This document shows, one piece after another, positions 27,742 through 38,171 of a DNA stretch of 64,000 nt (position 1 is its first letter; each line of letters begins with the position of its first letter). The stretch spans positions 5,642,001 through 5,706,000 of the forward strand of contig NZ_PJMQ01000001.1 of the NCBI RefSeq assembly GCF_002846335.1, given 5' to 3'. Source of the stretch: Janthinobacterium sp. 61 (GTDB lineage Bacteria; Pseudomonadota; Gammaproteobacteria; Burkholderiales; Burkholderiaceae_D). Below the pieces are notes generated by a model. That model was not told where the DNA came from. It worked only from the letters and a program-made list of their open reading frames with translations, and made no database searches. A program made the position numbers and the translations under genes.

Positions 27742-28560
27742 ATGCACTATCTGGCCAAGGCACTCTGGTATATCGAATCGCATTACGCGGACAATATCTC
27801 GCTCGGCGATATCGCCCACGTGAGCGGCGCCTCGCCCTGCCACCTGACGCGCGCGTTTGGCCTGGCCACGGGCCACTCCGTGATGCGCTATGTGCGGGCG
27901 CGCCGGCTCAGCGAGGCCGCCCTCGTGCTGGCGCAGGGCGCGCAAGATATTCTTTCCGTTGCCCTGGAGTCGGGCTACAGTTCCCATGAAGCATTTACGC
28001 GAGCTTTCCGCGAACAGTTCCAGATCACGCCGGAACGAGTGCGGGAGCAACGCCACGTGGGCAAGCTCGCGCTGGTGGGGGCCATCAAAATGGATGTGGC
28101 GCCGGGCGTGCCCCTGGAGGCGCCCCGTTTCGAGCAGGCTCCCGCCTTGCTGCTGGCGGGCCTCGTTGAACGTTATCGCGCGGAAACATCTGCCGGCATT
28201 CCCGCCCTGTGGCAGCGCTTCCTGCCCCATGTGGTGCCCGGCCAGCTGGTGTATGGCGTGTGCTGCAACAATGACGACGCGGGCAATTTCGACTACCTGT
28301 GCGCCATGCCGGTGAGCGACTTTTCCCGGGCCCCCGACGGCTGGACGCGGCTGCGCATCGCGCCGCAACGCTATGCCGTGTTTCACCACCGCGGGCATAT
28401 TTCCACCATTCGCGCCACCTGGCGCACGGTGTGGAACGAGTGGCTGCCCCAGTCGGGACTGGAAGTGGCCGACGCGCCCGATTTTGAACGCTACGACCAG
28501 CATTTCGATCCTGCCAGCGGCATCGGCGGCGTGGAAATCTGGCTCCCCTTGAAAGCCTGA
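27742..28560 (+). CDS. AraC-family regulator with GyrI-like effector domain
   Basis: A 272-residue protein. Two helix-turn-helix motifs of the AraC/XylS fold fill about residues 5-105: ADNISLGDIAHVSGASPCHLTRAF and the second at SVALESGYSSHEAFTRAFREQF. A GyrI-like small-molecule-binding domain (about 120-270) follows, with the typical end PASGIGGVEIWLPL. This Rob/SoxS-like order usually senses a drug or lipid-like ligand. The ATG at 27742 is chosen because GGGAAG lies 7 bases upstream. The next gene starts 3 bases after its stop, so they form an operon. Confidence 0.9.
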   Translation: MHYLAKALWYIESHYADNISLGDIAHVSGASPCHLTRAFGLATGHSVMRYVRARRLSEAALVLAQGAQDILSVALESGYSSHEAFTRAFREQFQITPERVREQRHVGKLALVGAIKMDVAPGVPLEAPRFEQAPALLLAGLVERYRAETSAGIPALWQRFLPHVVPGQLVYGVCCNNDDAGNFDYLCAMPVSDFSRAPDGWTRLRIAPQRYAVFHHRGHISTIRATWRTVWNEWLPQSGLEVADAPDFERYDQHFDPASGIGGVEIWLPLKA

Positions 28561-28562
28561 GC

Positions 28563-30047
28563 ATGTTCCCAAGCTTGTCTGCACCGACCCTGTTTGCCGG
28601 CGGCACAGCGCTGCACCGGCGCCTGTCGCAAATCGCCGCCGCGCTGGCGGCGGGCCTGCCCCTGTACTGGGTGCTGGGGCCGCAGCCGCTGGCCTGGCTC
28701 GCCTGGTGCGCGCCGCTGCCCGTGCTATGGCTGGCCCTGCGTTCGTCCCACCGCGATGCAGCCTGGATGACGTTCCTGGCCGCCATGCTGGGACTCTCAT
28801 CCAACCTTGTTTATTTCCGCTTGCTCATGCCCTTGCCGGCCGTGCTGGCCGTGATGCTCTTCAAGGCACTGCTGTGGCTGCTGGTGGTGCTGGCTGCGCG
28901 GCGCCTCGTACTGCGCTACCGTTCCGGCTGGACAGTGCTGGCGTATCCCGTGCTGTGGGTCGCCATCGACACCCTGATGGCGGCTTTTCTGCCCGATGGC
29001 AACTGGGGCAGCCTGGCGTATTCGCAAGCCGATAACCTTGACGTCCTGCAAGTGGCGGCTCTGGCGGGCGTGCCTGGCCTGCTGTTTTTGCTGTGCCTGG
29101 CGCCCTCGGCACTGGCCTTGCTGCTGGCCGGTGGGCGCGCGTATGCGCCAGCGGCGGGCGCGACCGCGCTGTTGCTGCTCGCCGCGTGCGGGGCTGGCGC
29201 CTGGCGCGTGCAGGGCGCGCTAGCAGCAGGCGGGACGGCATCAGTCGGGCCGCTGGCGGGGCTGGTGGCCATCGATGACTTTATCGGCCCGGCCACGCCG
29301 CCGGCGCGCGCGCAAGCCGTCTGGGACCAGTACGCGCATCACGTCGAAGCGCTGGCCGGGCAGGGCGCCAGGCTGGTGTTGTTGCCGGAAAAGATAGCCG
29401 TGCTGGCGCCGGCGCAGGCGGATGCCGTGCGGCAGCGTTTCCATGCGCTGGCGCGCAGCACGGGCGCGTGGATCATTCTGGGCATCGGCGTGCAAGACAC
29501 TGCCGGCCGGCGCAACCTGGCCTGGCTGTTTTCTCCCGATGGCGCCGCGCTCGTCAGCTACCAGAAACATCATCTGGCGCCGCCCGAGCGCGATTTTCTT
29601 GCTGGCAGCGCCTATGCCGTGCAGCCGGTGGCGGATCTGGCCATGGGCCTGGCCATCTGCAAGGACATGCATTTCGCGCCCTTGGGGCAAGCGTATGGCG
29701 CGGCCGGGGCGCAAACAATGCTGGTGCCGGCCTGGGATTTCCAGTTGGATGCCTGGATGGGCGCGCGCATGACCGTGGTGCGGGGCGTGGAAAACGGCTA
29801 TGCAGTGCTGCGCGCGGCGCGCGAGGGCGTGCTGACGGTCAGCGATGCGTATGGACGGGTGCTGGCGGAGCGGGCCAGCAGTGCCATGCCGGGCAGCACC
29901 TTGCTGGCGCCCCTGCCGGCGCACACGCCTGTGGCCACCTGGGCGGGATGGCTGGGGCCGCTGTTCGGCTGGCTGTGCGTGGCGCTAGGCCTGGTTCTAC
30001 CATGCCTGGGCCGCCGCGCCGCGCCACGCCCGCTTCCTGACAGGTAA
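28563..30047 (+). CDS. Lnt-like membrane protein with nitrilase-fold domain
   Basis: A 494-residue inner-membrane protein laid out like apolipoprotein N-acyltransferase: about six to seven membrane helices (about residues 20-215), a periplasmic carbon-nitrogen hydrolase domain (about 225-450) and a last helix (about 458-480). The triad of the nitrilase fold can be proposed as Glu in LVLLPEKIAV, Lys in SYQKHHLAPPERDF and Cys in LAICKDMHF. The local sequence differs from typical Lnt (ICKD rather than ICYE), so this is probably a paralog with another amide or acyl substrate. It is co-transcribed with the AraC/GyrI gene. Confidence 0.78.
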   Translation: MFPSLSAPTLFAGGTALHRRLSQIAAALAAGLPLYWVLGPQPLAWLAWCAPLPVLWLALRSSHRDAAWMTFLAAMLGLSSNLVYFRLLMPLPAVLAVMLFKALLWLLVVLAARRLVLRYRSGWTVLAYPVLWVAIDTLMAAFLPDGNWGSLAYSQADNLDVLQVAALAGVPGLLFLLCLAPSALALLLAGGRAYAPAAGATALLLLAACGAGAWRVQGALAAGGTASVGPLAGLVAIDDFIGPATPPARAQAVWDQYAHHVEALAGQGARLVLLPEKIAVLAPAQADAVRQRFHALARSTGAWIILGIGVQDTAGRRNLAWLFSPDGAALVSYQKHHLAPPERDFLAGSAYAVQPVADLAMGLAICKDMHFAPLGQAYGAAGAQTMLVPAWDFQLDAWMGARMTVVRGVENGYAVLRAAREGVLTVSDAYGRVLAERASSAMPGSTLLAPLPAHTPVATWAGWLGPLFGWLCVALGLVLPCLGRRAAPRPLPDR

Positions 30048-30195
30048 GGCCACGCTTTGCTGCAATGCGCAAAACTGCATTGCGCCGCCCTTTTTAATAT
30101 TATCTCCGAGGCTGCCACATAATCGCCACCGATTACTTCACCATTGCCTTGCATATATCTACGCGTTGACGGCATATATATTGCACTGCAATAAG

Positions 30196-30243
30196 TGGTG
30201 TTATCTGGTATTGAGAAATTCGGGCATCTGGTATTAATTGGTA
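30196..30243. promoter_or_regulatory. Cluster of TGGTATT repeats between convergent genes
   Basis: TGGTG/TGGTA cores occur at 30196, 30206, 30229 and 30239, making two pairs 10 bases apart. Similar phased pairs flank the TonB receptor and the nag operon, so they may bind the same GntR protein. No promoter is obvious here. The 186-base gap after the Lnt-like gene holds nothing else recognisable. Confidence 0.4.
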
Positions 30244-30974
30244 CTTAATTCGGCCACGAAGTCATACATATCGCCGCGGAAGTAGGAGCGGCAAAATTCC
30301 ACGGCGCGGCCATCGCGTAAAAAACCCAGCCTTTCCACCGACAGGCCCGCGTCGCCTTCCTCCGCCTGCAGCAGGCTGGCCTGTTCCCCCGTCAACAACA
30401 AGGCACTGAGGCGCTGCAAGGCGCGCACGGGCCGGTTGCCCGCCTGTTCCAGCGCGTCGTACATGGACACGTCGACGGCGTCGAGCGCCGGCAGGCAGCT
30501 GGCGACGATGGTCGCGTATTCCAGGCACATCGGTATCTCGTCCGCATAGCGGATGCGGTGGAAGCGGTACACGGGCGCGCCCGGCGACAGCCGCAGGCGC
30601 AAGGCCTCTTCCGGCGTGACGGTGCCTTCTGCCCGCTTGAGCCACACGCTGCGTGGCGTGCGTCCGCGCGCGCGCATGTCCTCGGAAAACGAGGTCAGCT
30701 TGGCAAAATTCTTCTCGATGCGCGTATTGATGAAATTGCCCGAGCCGGGCCGGCGCACCAGCAAGCCCTCGTTGACCAGGCCATCGATGGCCTTGCGCAC
30801 GGTGATGCGAGAGACGGACAGGTCGCTGGCCAGTTGGCGCTCGGCTGGCAGGGCTTCCTCGGGGCCGAGGATGCGCTTGTCGATCGCTTCGCGCAGCGCG
30901 CGCTGCAGTTGCTGGTACAGGGGCAGGCTACTCGTCTGCCCCAGGCCTTGCATGATGTGAGCCAGGGTTGTCAT
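30234..30974 (-). CDS. GntR-family (HutC/UTRA) regulator, probable NagQ
   Basis: A 246-residue GntR regulator. The winged helix at about residues 15-80 reads PLYQQLQRALREAIDKRILG, then ASDLSVSRITVRKAIDGLVNEG. A UTRA ligand-binding domain (about 95-240) follows, with VYRFHRIRYADEIPMCLEY. The UTRA class binds amino sugars or sugar phosphates. It is divergent from a TonB receptor and near NagX, so regulation by a GlcNAc derivative is likely. The ATG at 30974 (MTTLAHIM) is preferred. TGGTATTAT-type sites lie upstream of its own start. Confidence 0.88.
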   Translation of the reverse strand: MTTLAHIMQGLGQTSSLPLYQQLQRALREAIDKRILGPEEALPAERQLASDLSVSRITVRKAIDGLVNEGLLVRRPGSGNFINTRIEKNFAKLTSFSEDMRARGRTPRSVWLKRAEGTVTPEEALRLRLSPGAPVYRFHRIRYADEIPMCLEYATIVASCLPALDAVDVSMYDALEQAGNRPVRALQRLSALLLTGEQASLLQAEEGDAGLSVERLGFLRDGRAVEFCRSYFRGDMYDFVAELSTN

Positions 30975-31039
30975 ACGCTGAGGGTCTCCGTTACGGCGCG
31001 TTGCAGACGCGCTCTGTATCTGTTTTGTGTCGCTGGATA

Positions 31040-31066
31040 ATACCAAAAAAGGCCGTTATAAAACCA
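31040..31066 (-). promoter_or_regulatory. Candidate autoregulatory GntR site
   Basis: On the minus strand TGGTTT (31066-31061) and TGGTAT (31045-31040) are 21 bases apart, about two helical turns. They lie 70-90 bases upstream of the GntR start at 30974 and resemble the other sites of the locus. Confidence 0.4.
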
Positions 31067-31193
31067 ATTTGAATTATCAGTCCAGCAATTTATGCCTGGC
31101 TTCGCCGGTATTTAGGCTACGCATACGGGCTACAGATTGATTTAGCTGAAGTGGTCTGTGTGATTCAAACAACGTTATAAAAAAAAAGTTGCA

Positions 31194-31215
31194 ACTGGTA
31201 GTGTTCTGGTATTGG
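31194..31215 (+). promoter_or_regulatory. GntR operator before the TonB receptor
   Basis: ACTGGTAGTG followed by TTCTGGTATTGG puts two TGGTA cores 11 bases apart (31196 and 31207). The same pattern occurs at 47702-47723 and, as AGGTATT/TGGTATT, at 47558-47575. It lies about 150 bases upstream of the receptor start and next to AT-rich promoter-like sequence. Confidence 0.55.
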
Positions 31216-31362
31216 ATAGTAGTATATTGGCGTTGAATTGGTTTTGTAAGTGGTTGTGCCGAAGGGTCTGCAGCATGCCGGCGAGATAGGGCGGGCTGGA
31301 AAGAAGACCTACGTTAAAAATGAAAAGGTTCCAATCCTGGAGCCTAAATCAAGGGGGAGTAC

Positions 31363-34026
31363 ATGAAACGCAATTTGACACCTGCAGCTGCCGTCGTGAA
31401 ATCCGGATCGCGTAGCCGTACGCCGATCGCTACGGCCGTTGCCGTGATGGTCGCTGGTCTGGCCTTTTCGGCGCAGGCGCAGGAAGCACCCGCCGACGAC
31501 GTACCCACCGTAGTGACGGTGACCGGCGTGCGTGCTTCGCTGGAAAAATCGCTGAAGCAAAAACGTAATGCGGATTCCGTGGTGGAAGTGGTCACCGCCG
31601 AAGATATCGGCAAGATGCCAGACCGTAACGTGGCTGACGCGATCCAGCGCCTGCCAGGTGTGAATACCCAATCGTCTGCCGGTGGCGAAGGCGGCTTCGG
31701 CGAAAACGACCGCGTCAGCCTGCGCGGCACCAGCCCGAGTTTCCAGCAAACCCTGTTCAATGGCCACGCCATCAGCACCGGCGACTGGTTCGTCTTGAAC
31801 CAGTTCGGCGGCAACGTTGGCCGCAGCAGCAGCTTTTCCTTGCTGCCATCGGAACTGGTAAGTTCCGTCGTCGTGCACAAGAGCGCCACGGCCGACCTGC
31901 CCGAAGGCGGCGTCTCGGGTGTGATCGACGTGATTACCCGCCGTCCGCTGGAATTCAAGAATCAGATCACGGCCGAAGGTTCGATCCAGGCCTTCCATAA
32001 TGACTTGGCGGGCAAGACCGATCCGCAGTTCTCCGGCCTGGTGAACTGGAAAAACGACACGAACACCCTGGGCATCATGGTGCAGGGTTTCTCGCAAAAA
32101 TCGACCGTGCGTCGCGATGGCCAGGAAATCCTCGGCTACACACCGATCCTGGCCAACAGTGCCGCAGCGCTGGCCCATCCTGAACTGGCTGGCGTGAAAG
32201 TGCCGACCTTTATCGGCGCGAGCCTGTTCGAACAAAAGAAAACCCGCGAAGGCGGCGCGTTCGACATCGAACTCAAGCCGAACAAGGACTTGACCCTGGA
32301 TGTGAACGGCTTCTATTCGCAGCTGAAGGCGCCACATCAAAATACCAACTGGCTGGCCGCACCGGCGAACTCGATCAACAGCGCCAACCAGGTTCCGACC
32401 AACTACACGGTCAAGAGCGGTACCCTGACGGCTGCCACGTTTGCCACCAACTCGGGCGAGGTCGACAATATCTACCGTCCTGACGCAGGCGGCGAATCGT
32501 ACTACCTCGATTTCAACTTCAAGTACCGCGCCACCAAGGACCTGACCCTGAGCGGCAAGCTGGGTAAAACCCACGGCGTGGGCTATGACCGCGACGATGT
32601 GTACTACCAGAATAACGTCGACGGCGGCATGGTGTACCAGTTGAACGGCATGAGCCCGGCCAACGTGTCCTATCCAGGCGGCACCACCACCAAGCCAGGT
32701 TCGACGGCATGGGCGGGCGGTGGCGAATCGCGTTCCGTCGACCAGGAAAAATATGCCCAGATCGACGCCGAACTGCGCCTGTCCTCGGGCATCTGGGACT
32801 CGATCAAGTTCGGCGGCCGTCTGACCGACCACAAGCGCGCTGCCGAGCATCCGTTTGAAACCCGTCCGGGTGCACTGGGCTTCTCCAATCCGGGCCCCGT
32901 CTGGAATGGCACGATGTACCCGAGCGACTTCGCCAGCAACCTGGGCGGCAACCTGTCGAGCAACTACTTCAAGTACGACGGCGCGGCACTGGGCGCCTGG
33001 GGCGCGGCCAACGGCAACCGCCTGTTCGACTACGTGCGTCGCCACAACTGGACGGACGAATTCAAGCTGCAGGAAAAAACCTCGGCAGTCTATGCCATGG
33101 CCAACCTGACGGGCGACAACTGGAGCGGTAACTTCGGCCTGCGCGCCGTGCACACCGAGCAGTCGACGCTGGTCAACCAGGCCGGCGGCCCGATCACCGG
33201 TTCCGACTGGGGTCCGTACTCGCAGCACCTGTACGAGCGCAGCTACAATGACTTCCTGCCTAGCGCCAACATCAAATTCGATGTACGCAATGACGTAGTG
33301 GTCCGCGCGGCCATCGCACGCACCATCGCCCGTCCTGACTACAGCGCGCTGGGCGGCTCCGTCTCGCTGAACGACGATGCATTGAGCGGTGCAGGCGGCA
33401 ACGTGAAGCTGAACCCGGTCAAGTCGGATAACGCCGAAGTCAGCGCCGAATGGTATTTCGCGCCGAGGTCGGCCGTTTCGGCGGGCCTGTTCTACATGGA
33501 CTTGAAATCGGTCGTGTCGAACGGTACCACCAGCGCCACTTACTTCAACAGCAAGCGCAATGCCAATGCCGTGTACCTGATCACGTCGCCCTTCAACACC
33601 AGCGGCAAGAACAAGGGCGTGGAATTGAGCTATCAGCAACCGCTGTTCGGCGATTTCGGCATCCTGGCCAACTACACCTATGCCGACGGCAAGCTCGACA
33701 ATGGTGACGAGCTGGTCAACGCATCGCGCAACACGTACAACCTGACGGCCTTCTACGAAGCCAATGCCCTGAGCGCACGCCTGGCCTACAACTACCGTTC
33801 GTCCTACAAGGCGGGTGTGGACCGTGGCGCCAGCCAGCACGTCGAAGGTGCGGGCGGCCTGGCCGGTTCGCTCAATTACAAGATCAACGAACACTTCACG
33901 GTCACGTTCGATGCGCTTAACCTGACGAACACGACCATCAAGATGTACGCTGAAAACCGCGATCAGCCACGCGCGTTCTACAGCAATGGCCGTACCTTCT
34001 ACCTGGGCTTGCGCGGCAAGCTGTAA
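31363..34026 (+). CDS. TonB-dependent receptor for GlcNAc/chitooligosaccharides
   Basis: An 887-residue outer-membrane receptor of the Xanthomonas/Caulobacter carbohydrate class. A long signal peptide (about residues 1-42, ending AFSAQAQ) is followed by VVTVTGVRASLEKSLKQKRN, then the plug domain with DIGKMPDRNVADAIQRLPGVN, the class-defining block. A barrel with aromatic-rich strands ends in RTFYLGLRGKL. Located between the GntR regulator and NagX, it most likely imports chitin-derived oligosaccharides across the outer membrane with TonB. The ATG at 31363 follows GGGGGAGT. Long minus-strand frames here are shadows. Confidence 0.88.
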   Translation: MKRNLTPAAAVVKSGSRSRTPIATAVAVMVAGLAFSAQAQEAPADDVPTVVTVTGVRASLEKSLKQKRNADSVVEVVTAEDIGKMPDRNVADAIQRLPGVNTQSSAGGEGGFGENDRVSLRGTSPSFQQTLFNGHAISTGDWFVLNQFGGNVGRSSSFSLLPSELVSSVVVHKSATADLPEGGVSGVIDVITRRPLEFKNQITAEGSIQAFHNDLAGKTDPQFSGLVNWKNDTNTLGIMVQGFSQKSTVRRDGQEILGYTPILANSAAALAHPELAGVKVPTFIGASLFEQKKTREGGAFDIELKPNKDLTLDVNGFYSQLKAPHQNTNWLAAPANSINSANQVPTNYTVKSGTLTAATFATNSGEVDNIYRPDAGGESYYLDFNFKYRATKDLTLSGKLGKTHGVGYDRDDVYYQNNVDGGMVYQLNGMSPANVSYPGGTTTKPGSTAWAGGGESRSVDQEKYAQIDAELRLSSGIWDSIKFGGRLTDHKRAAEHPFETRPGALGFSNPGPVWNGTMYPSDFASNLGGNLSSNYFKYDGAALGAWGAANGNRLFDYVRRHNWTDEFKLQEKTSAVYAMANLTGDNWSGNFGLRAVHTEQSTLVNQAGGPITGSDWGPYSQHLYERSYNDFLPSANIKFDVRNDVVVRAAIARTIARPDYSALGGSVSLNDDALSGAGGNVKLNPVKSDNAEVSAEWYFAPRSAVSAGLFYMDLKSVVSNGTTSATYFNSKRNANAVYLITSPFNTSGKNKGVELSYQQPLFGDFGILANYTYADGKLDNGDELVNASRNTYNLTAFYEANALSARLAYNYRSSYKAGVDRGASQHVEGAGGLAGSLNYKINEHFTVTFDALNLTNTTIKMYAENRDQPRAFYSNGRTFYLGLRGKL

Positions 34027-34081
34027 GCAAGACGATCAGGCCTGATGCGCCCGCATCAGGCCAGGTCTTCCTCGGTCTTTC

Positions 34082-34117
34082 AAGCAAGTTCCTGCTTCAG
34101 GGGCTTGCTTTTTTTTT
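34082..34117 (+). terminator. Terminator after the TonB receptor
   Basis: Stem AAGCAAG / CTTGCTT with a 15-base loop and a T9 run. A second stem without a T-run, GGCCTGATG / CATCAGGCC (34039-34062), lies just before it. Confidence 0.85.
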
Positions 34118-34282
34118 GCGCTCACCGGCAGGGCCGTTTCTGTCTTTTTTACGCCAGGGCTGTCCCCGCCGGTCGCCAGCATGACTTGCGCCCGCTAAGT
34201 TGGTAGCCGGCGGCGTAAGGTTTTCTGCCGCCTCCTTGCCGCAAGCAGGAAGGCGGTTTTTCTCATTTGGAATTGTTTGATC

Positions 34283-35404
34283 ATGACTATTGCATCTCAA
34301 CGCTACCTCGCCCTCGACGTCCTGCGCGGCCTGACCGTGGCCCTGATGATCGTCGTCAATACGCCCGGCGACTGGGGCAGCGTGTATGCGCCGTTCCTGC
34401 ATGCCGAGTGGCATGGATTCACCCTCACGGACCTGGTCTTCCCCAGCTTTTTGTTTGTCGTCGGCAATGCGCTGGCCTTTGCGCTGGGGAAATATGAGTA
34501 CCTGGGGCATGGCGCCGTGCTGGCCAAGCTGTGCAAGCGTAGTGCGCTGATCTTTTTATTGGGCTTCCTGCTGTACTGGTTCCCCTTCTTCAAGATCGAC
34601 GACGCGGGCCAGTTCGCCTGGTCGCCGCTGTCTCACACGCGCATTCCCGGCGTGCTGCAGCGCATCGCCGTGTGCTACCTGGCCGCCGCCCTGATCCTGC
34701 ATTACTGGAAGACACGGGGCGCGCTGGTCTTTAGCGCCTGCGCCTTGCTGGGCTACTGGGTCATCCTGGCATGCTTTGGCGACTACAGCTTGCACGGCAA
34801 CGCGCCGGCCAAGCTGGATCTGATCTTGCTGGGCGACAGCCACCTGTACCACGGCGAAGGCATCGCCTTCGATCCGGAAGGTATCCTCGGTACCTTGCCC
34901 TCCATTGTCAACGTGATTGCCGGCTACCTGGCGGGCAGCTTGCTGCGCCAGACGGCGCCGGCGCAGCTGCGCTCCCGCCTGGTTCAATTGCTGCTGGCCG
35001 GCGTCATTTGCATGGCCGTGGCCCTGTGCTGGAATGAGGTGTTTCCGATCAACAAGAAACTGTGGACCAGCTCTTATGTGATGCTGGGCATCGGCCTGGA
35101 TTTGCTGCTGCTGGCGCTGCTGATGTTCATCATTGACGTGCGTCAAATGAGGGGCTGGACCTATTTCTTTGAAGTCTTCGGCAAGAACACGCTATTCATC
35201 TACCTGCTGTCGGAAGTGCTGGTGATCATCGCATTTACCGTGCGCATCGGCGGCGATAAGCTCTACCAGTGGGTGTACCAGCAGTGGTTTACGGGCTGGG
35301 CGCCGGCGCGGCTAGGCTCGCTGCTGTTTGCCATCAGCTTCATGCTGCTGTGCTGGCTGATTGCCTGCGGCATGGACAAGCGCAAGATCTACATCAAGGT
35401 CTGA
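34283..35404 (+). CDS. nagX: NagX-like membrane protein (DUF5009 family)
   Basis: A 373-residue inner-membrane protein with about ten predicted helices. It opens with ALDVLRGLTVALMIVVNTPG, the signature of the heparan-alpha-glucosaminide N-acetyltransferase-like group, and has HTRIPGVLQRIAVCYL and VFPINKKLWTSSYVM. In GlcNAc loci this protein is called NagX and is proposed to help GlcNAc cross or be acetylated at the inner membrane; the exact activity is not settled. The ATG at 34283 follows an in-frame TTG at 34277 and gives the conserved start. The terminator between suggests its own promoter in the 165-base gap. Confidence 0.82.
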   Translation: MTIASQRYLALDVLRGLTVALMIVVNTPGDWGSVYAPFLHAEWHGFTLTDLVFPSFLFVVGNALAFALGKYEYLGHGAVLAKLCKRSALIFLLGFLLYWFPFFKIDDAGQFAWSPLSHTRIPGVLQRIAVCYLAAALILHYWKTRGALVFSACALLGYWVILACFGDYSLHGNAPAKLDLILLGDSHLYHGEGIAFDPEGILGTLPSIVNVIAGYLAGSLLRQTAPAQLRSRLVQLLLAGVICMAVALCWNEVFPINKKLWTSSYVMLGIGLDLLLLALLMFIIDVRQMRGWTYFFEVFGKNTLFIYLLSEVLVIIAFTVRIGGDKLYQWVYQQWFTGWAPARLGSLLFAISFMLLCWLIACGMDKRKIYIKV

Positions 35405-35474
35405 CACGCCACATCAAGCTGCGCCGCGTCGACAGGGCAGCGATGCCCACCGTTTGCTGGACGGAGGCAAGGTC

Positions 35475-35514
35475 GAAAAAAAAGCAGCCCCGGCCTGAGC
35501 CGGGAACCGCTTTG
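35475..35514 (-). terminator. Terminator of the TPR-like gene
   Basis: Read on the minus strand, CCCGGC-TCAG-GCCGGG with outer AAAGC/GCTTT pairing is followed by a T8 run. It lies just past the stop at 35536. Confidence 0.8.
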
Positions 35515-35535
35515 CGCATGCTTGAGAGGGAGGAA

Positions 35536-36852
35536 TTACTGTGCCGCTGCTGCCGGCGCCGCCGCTGCCGTGGCAGGACGGTTCAGCCACAGGATCCAGT
35601 AGCGGGCCAGGTCGCCCACGCCGTCGCTGCCCTTGACCGTTTCCAGGACCTTGATGGCGTCGTCTTTCTTGCCGGCCATGGCGTAGGAATAGCCTAGGCG
35701 CAGTTTGGCGTCTTCTGGACGCTTCAAGCCGCCCTTGGCGATGCCCTTCTGGATCAGGTCGATACCTTTGTCGAACTGGTCCATCGTCACGAAGGCGTAG
35801 CCCAGGTTGATCAAGCCCGTGCCATCCTTGCTCTTCATGGCCGAAGCTTCGCCGCTGGCGATGCTTTTCGCATCGTCGGCGGCCGCCTTGTTGGCCTGGT
35901 CGCGCAGTTTCTTGTGCTTGGCGGCATTCGCACCCGTGCCCAGCACGCCCTTTGCAAAGCCCGCGTCGAGGACTTTTTTCGCTTCCGTCGGGAAGGCGTT
36001 CTGCAAGGCGATTTCAGCCATGTCGCTGTAATCCTGTGGCGGCATGGTGCCTACGGCCTTGAATTGCAGGCGCAGCACGTCCAGCGCGAAGCGGTCCGAA
36101 TAGCCGGCCTTGCCCTGCAGACGGCCCAGCAGGTCGGTCCAGTAGTCGTCCGACGGGTAGTAGCGCACGAGGTTTTCCATGGCGACCAGGTAGGTGGCCG
36201 GATCCTTGCTCTTCGAGCCCGTATTGGCCAGCAATTGCAGTTCCTCGAGGGTCGGCGTCTTGCCTGCTTGCTGCTTGGCCGTCAGGTCGGCCATCAGTTC
36301 CTGTTTCGCGCGCGCGAAATCGTTGCTGAAGTAATAGGCGCGGATGATGTAGGGACGCACGCTGCTCACGTCGCCTGTTTCCGTCTGGTAACGGGTGAAC
36401 CATTTGATGGCGTTCGGGTAATCCTTGGCGTTGTAGTGGTAGTTGGCCAGTGCCTGGATGAAGTCGCCCTGGGCTTTCTTGTCCAGCTTGCCCGATTCGA
36501 TCACTGCTTCCAGCGCCGTCATGGCCATAGCCGCATTGTTGGTGGTCGACGCCAGCGCCACGCGCAGGCGGTTCAGTACGAACAATTCGTAGGGCGTCAG
36601 GGCGGGAATGGCCGCTACCTGGTCGATGCGGCTTTGCACGTCGGCGTAGTTTTTTGCGTCCATCGAGGTCTTCACTGCGGTTGGATCGAGCAGTTTGAAC
36701 ACTTCAGGACGCACCGTGTCGGCAGGGGCGGCGGCGGGCGCACCGGCGGCAGCGGCTGGCTTGGCATCCTGCGCGTGCGACAGGGCTGGCAGGACGTTCA
36801 GGCCGATGGCGGCCAGGATCAGGCTGAGACGGGCAAGACGGAATTGGGACAT
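35536..36852 (-). CDS. Exported TPR-like repeat protein
   Basis: A 438-residue exported protein. The signal peptide (about residues 1-27, ending ALSHAQDA) is followed by Ala/Pro-rich spacer and then helical repeats through the rest, with pairs such as GDFIQALANYHYNAKDYPNAIKWF split over neighbouring turns and LINLGYAFVTMDQFDKGIDL. These look like degenerate TPR units. AAGGA precedes the ATG at 36852. It lies between NagX and the ABC ATPase but shows no sugar-specific feature, so membership of the GlcNAc locus is uncertain. It probably mediates protein contacts in the periplasm. Confidence 0.7.
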   Translation of the reverse strand: MSQFRLARLSLILAAIGLNVLPALSHAQDAKPAAAAGAPAAAPADTVRPEVFKLLDPTAVKTSMDAKNYADVQSRIDQVAAIPALTPYELFVLNRLRVALASTTNNAAMAMTALEAVIESGKLDKKAQGDFIQALANYHYNAKDYPNAIKWFTRYQTETGDVSSVRPYIIRAYYFSNDFARAKQELMADLTAKQQAGKTPTLEELQLLANTGSKSKDPATYLVAMENLVRYYPSDDYWTDLLGRLQGKAGYSDRFALDVLRLQFKAVGTMPPQDYSDMAEIALQNAFPTEAKKVLDAGFAKGVLGTGANAAKHKKLRDQANKAAADDAKSIASGEASAMKSKDGTGLINLGYAFVTMDQFDKGIDLIQKGIAKGGLKRPEDAKLRLGYSYAMAGKKDDAIKVLETVKGSDGVGDLARYWILWLNRPATAAAAPAAAAQ

Positions 36853-37023
36853 GGTCAATCCTTCAATCAATAACAAAAATACGCACCGGCACTGGCTGCC
36901 GCAGCATCGCGCAGCGGCATCGCAAAGGGGCAGGGAATCTTAAAAAACACACATTCTGCCATTCCGCCCGTATAAGTCCAAGGGCGGCAGCATGATAAAC
37001 AGCGGCTATTGTCACATAAACGG

Positions 37024-38157
<1,134 letters not shown>

Positions 38158-38171
38158 GTGGTGGTTCTGTC

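Noticed and set aside
31309..33894. An 861-codon minus-strand open frame opposite the TonB receptor
   Set aside because: The plus strand has the signal peptide, plug and barrel blocks of a receptor. The minus frame shows no domain.
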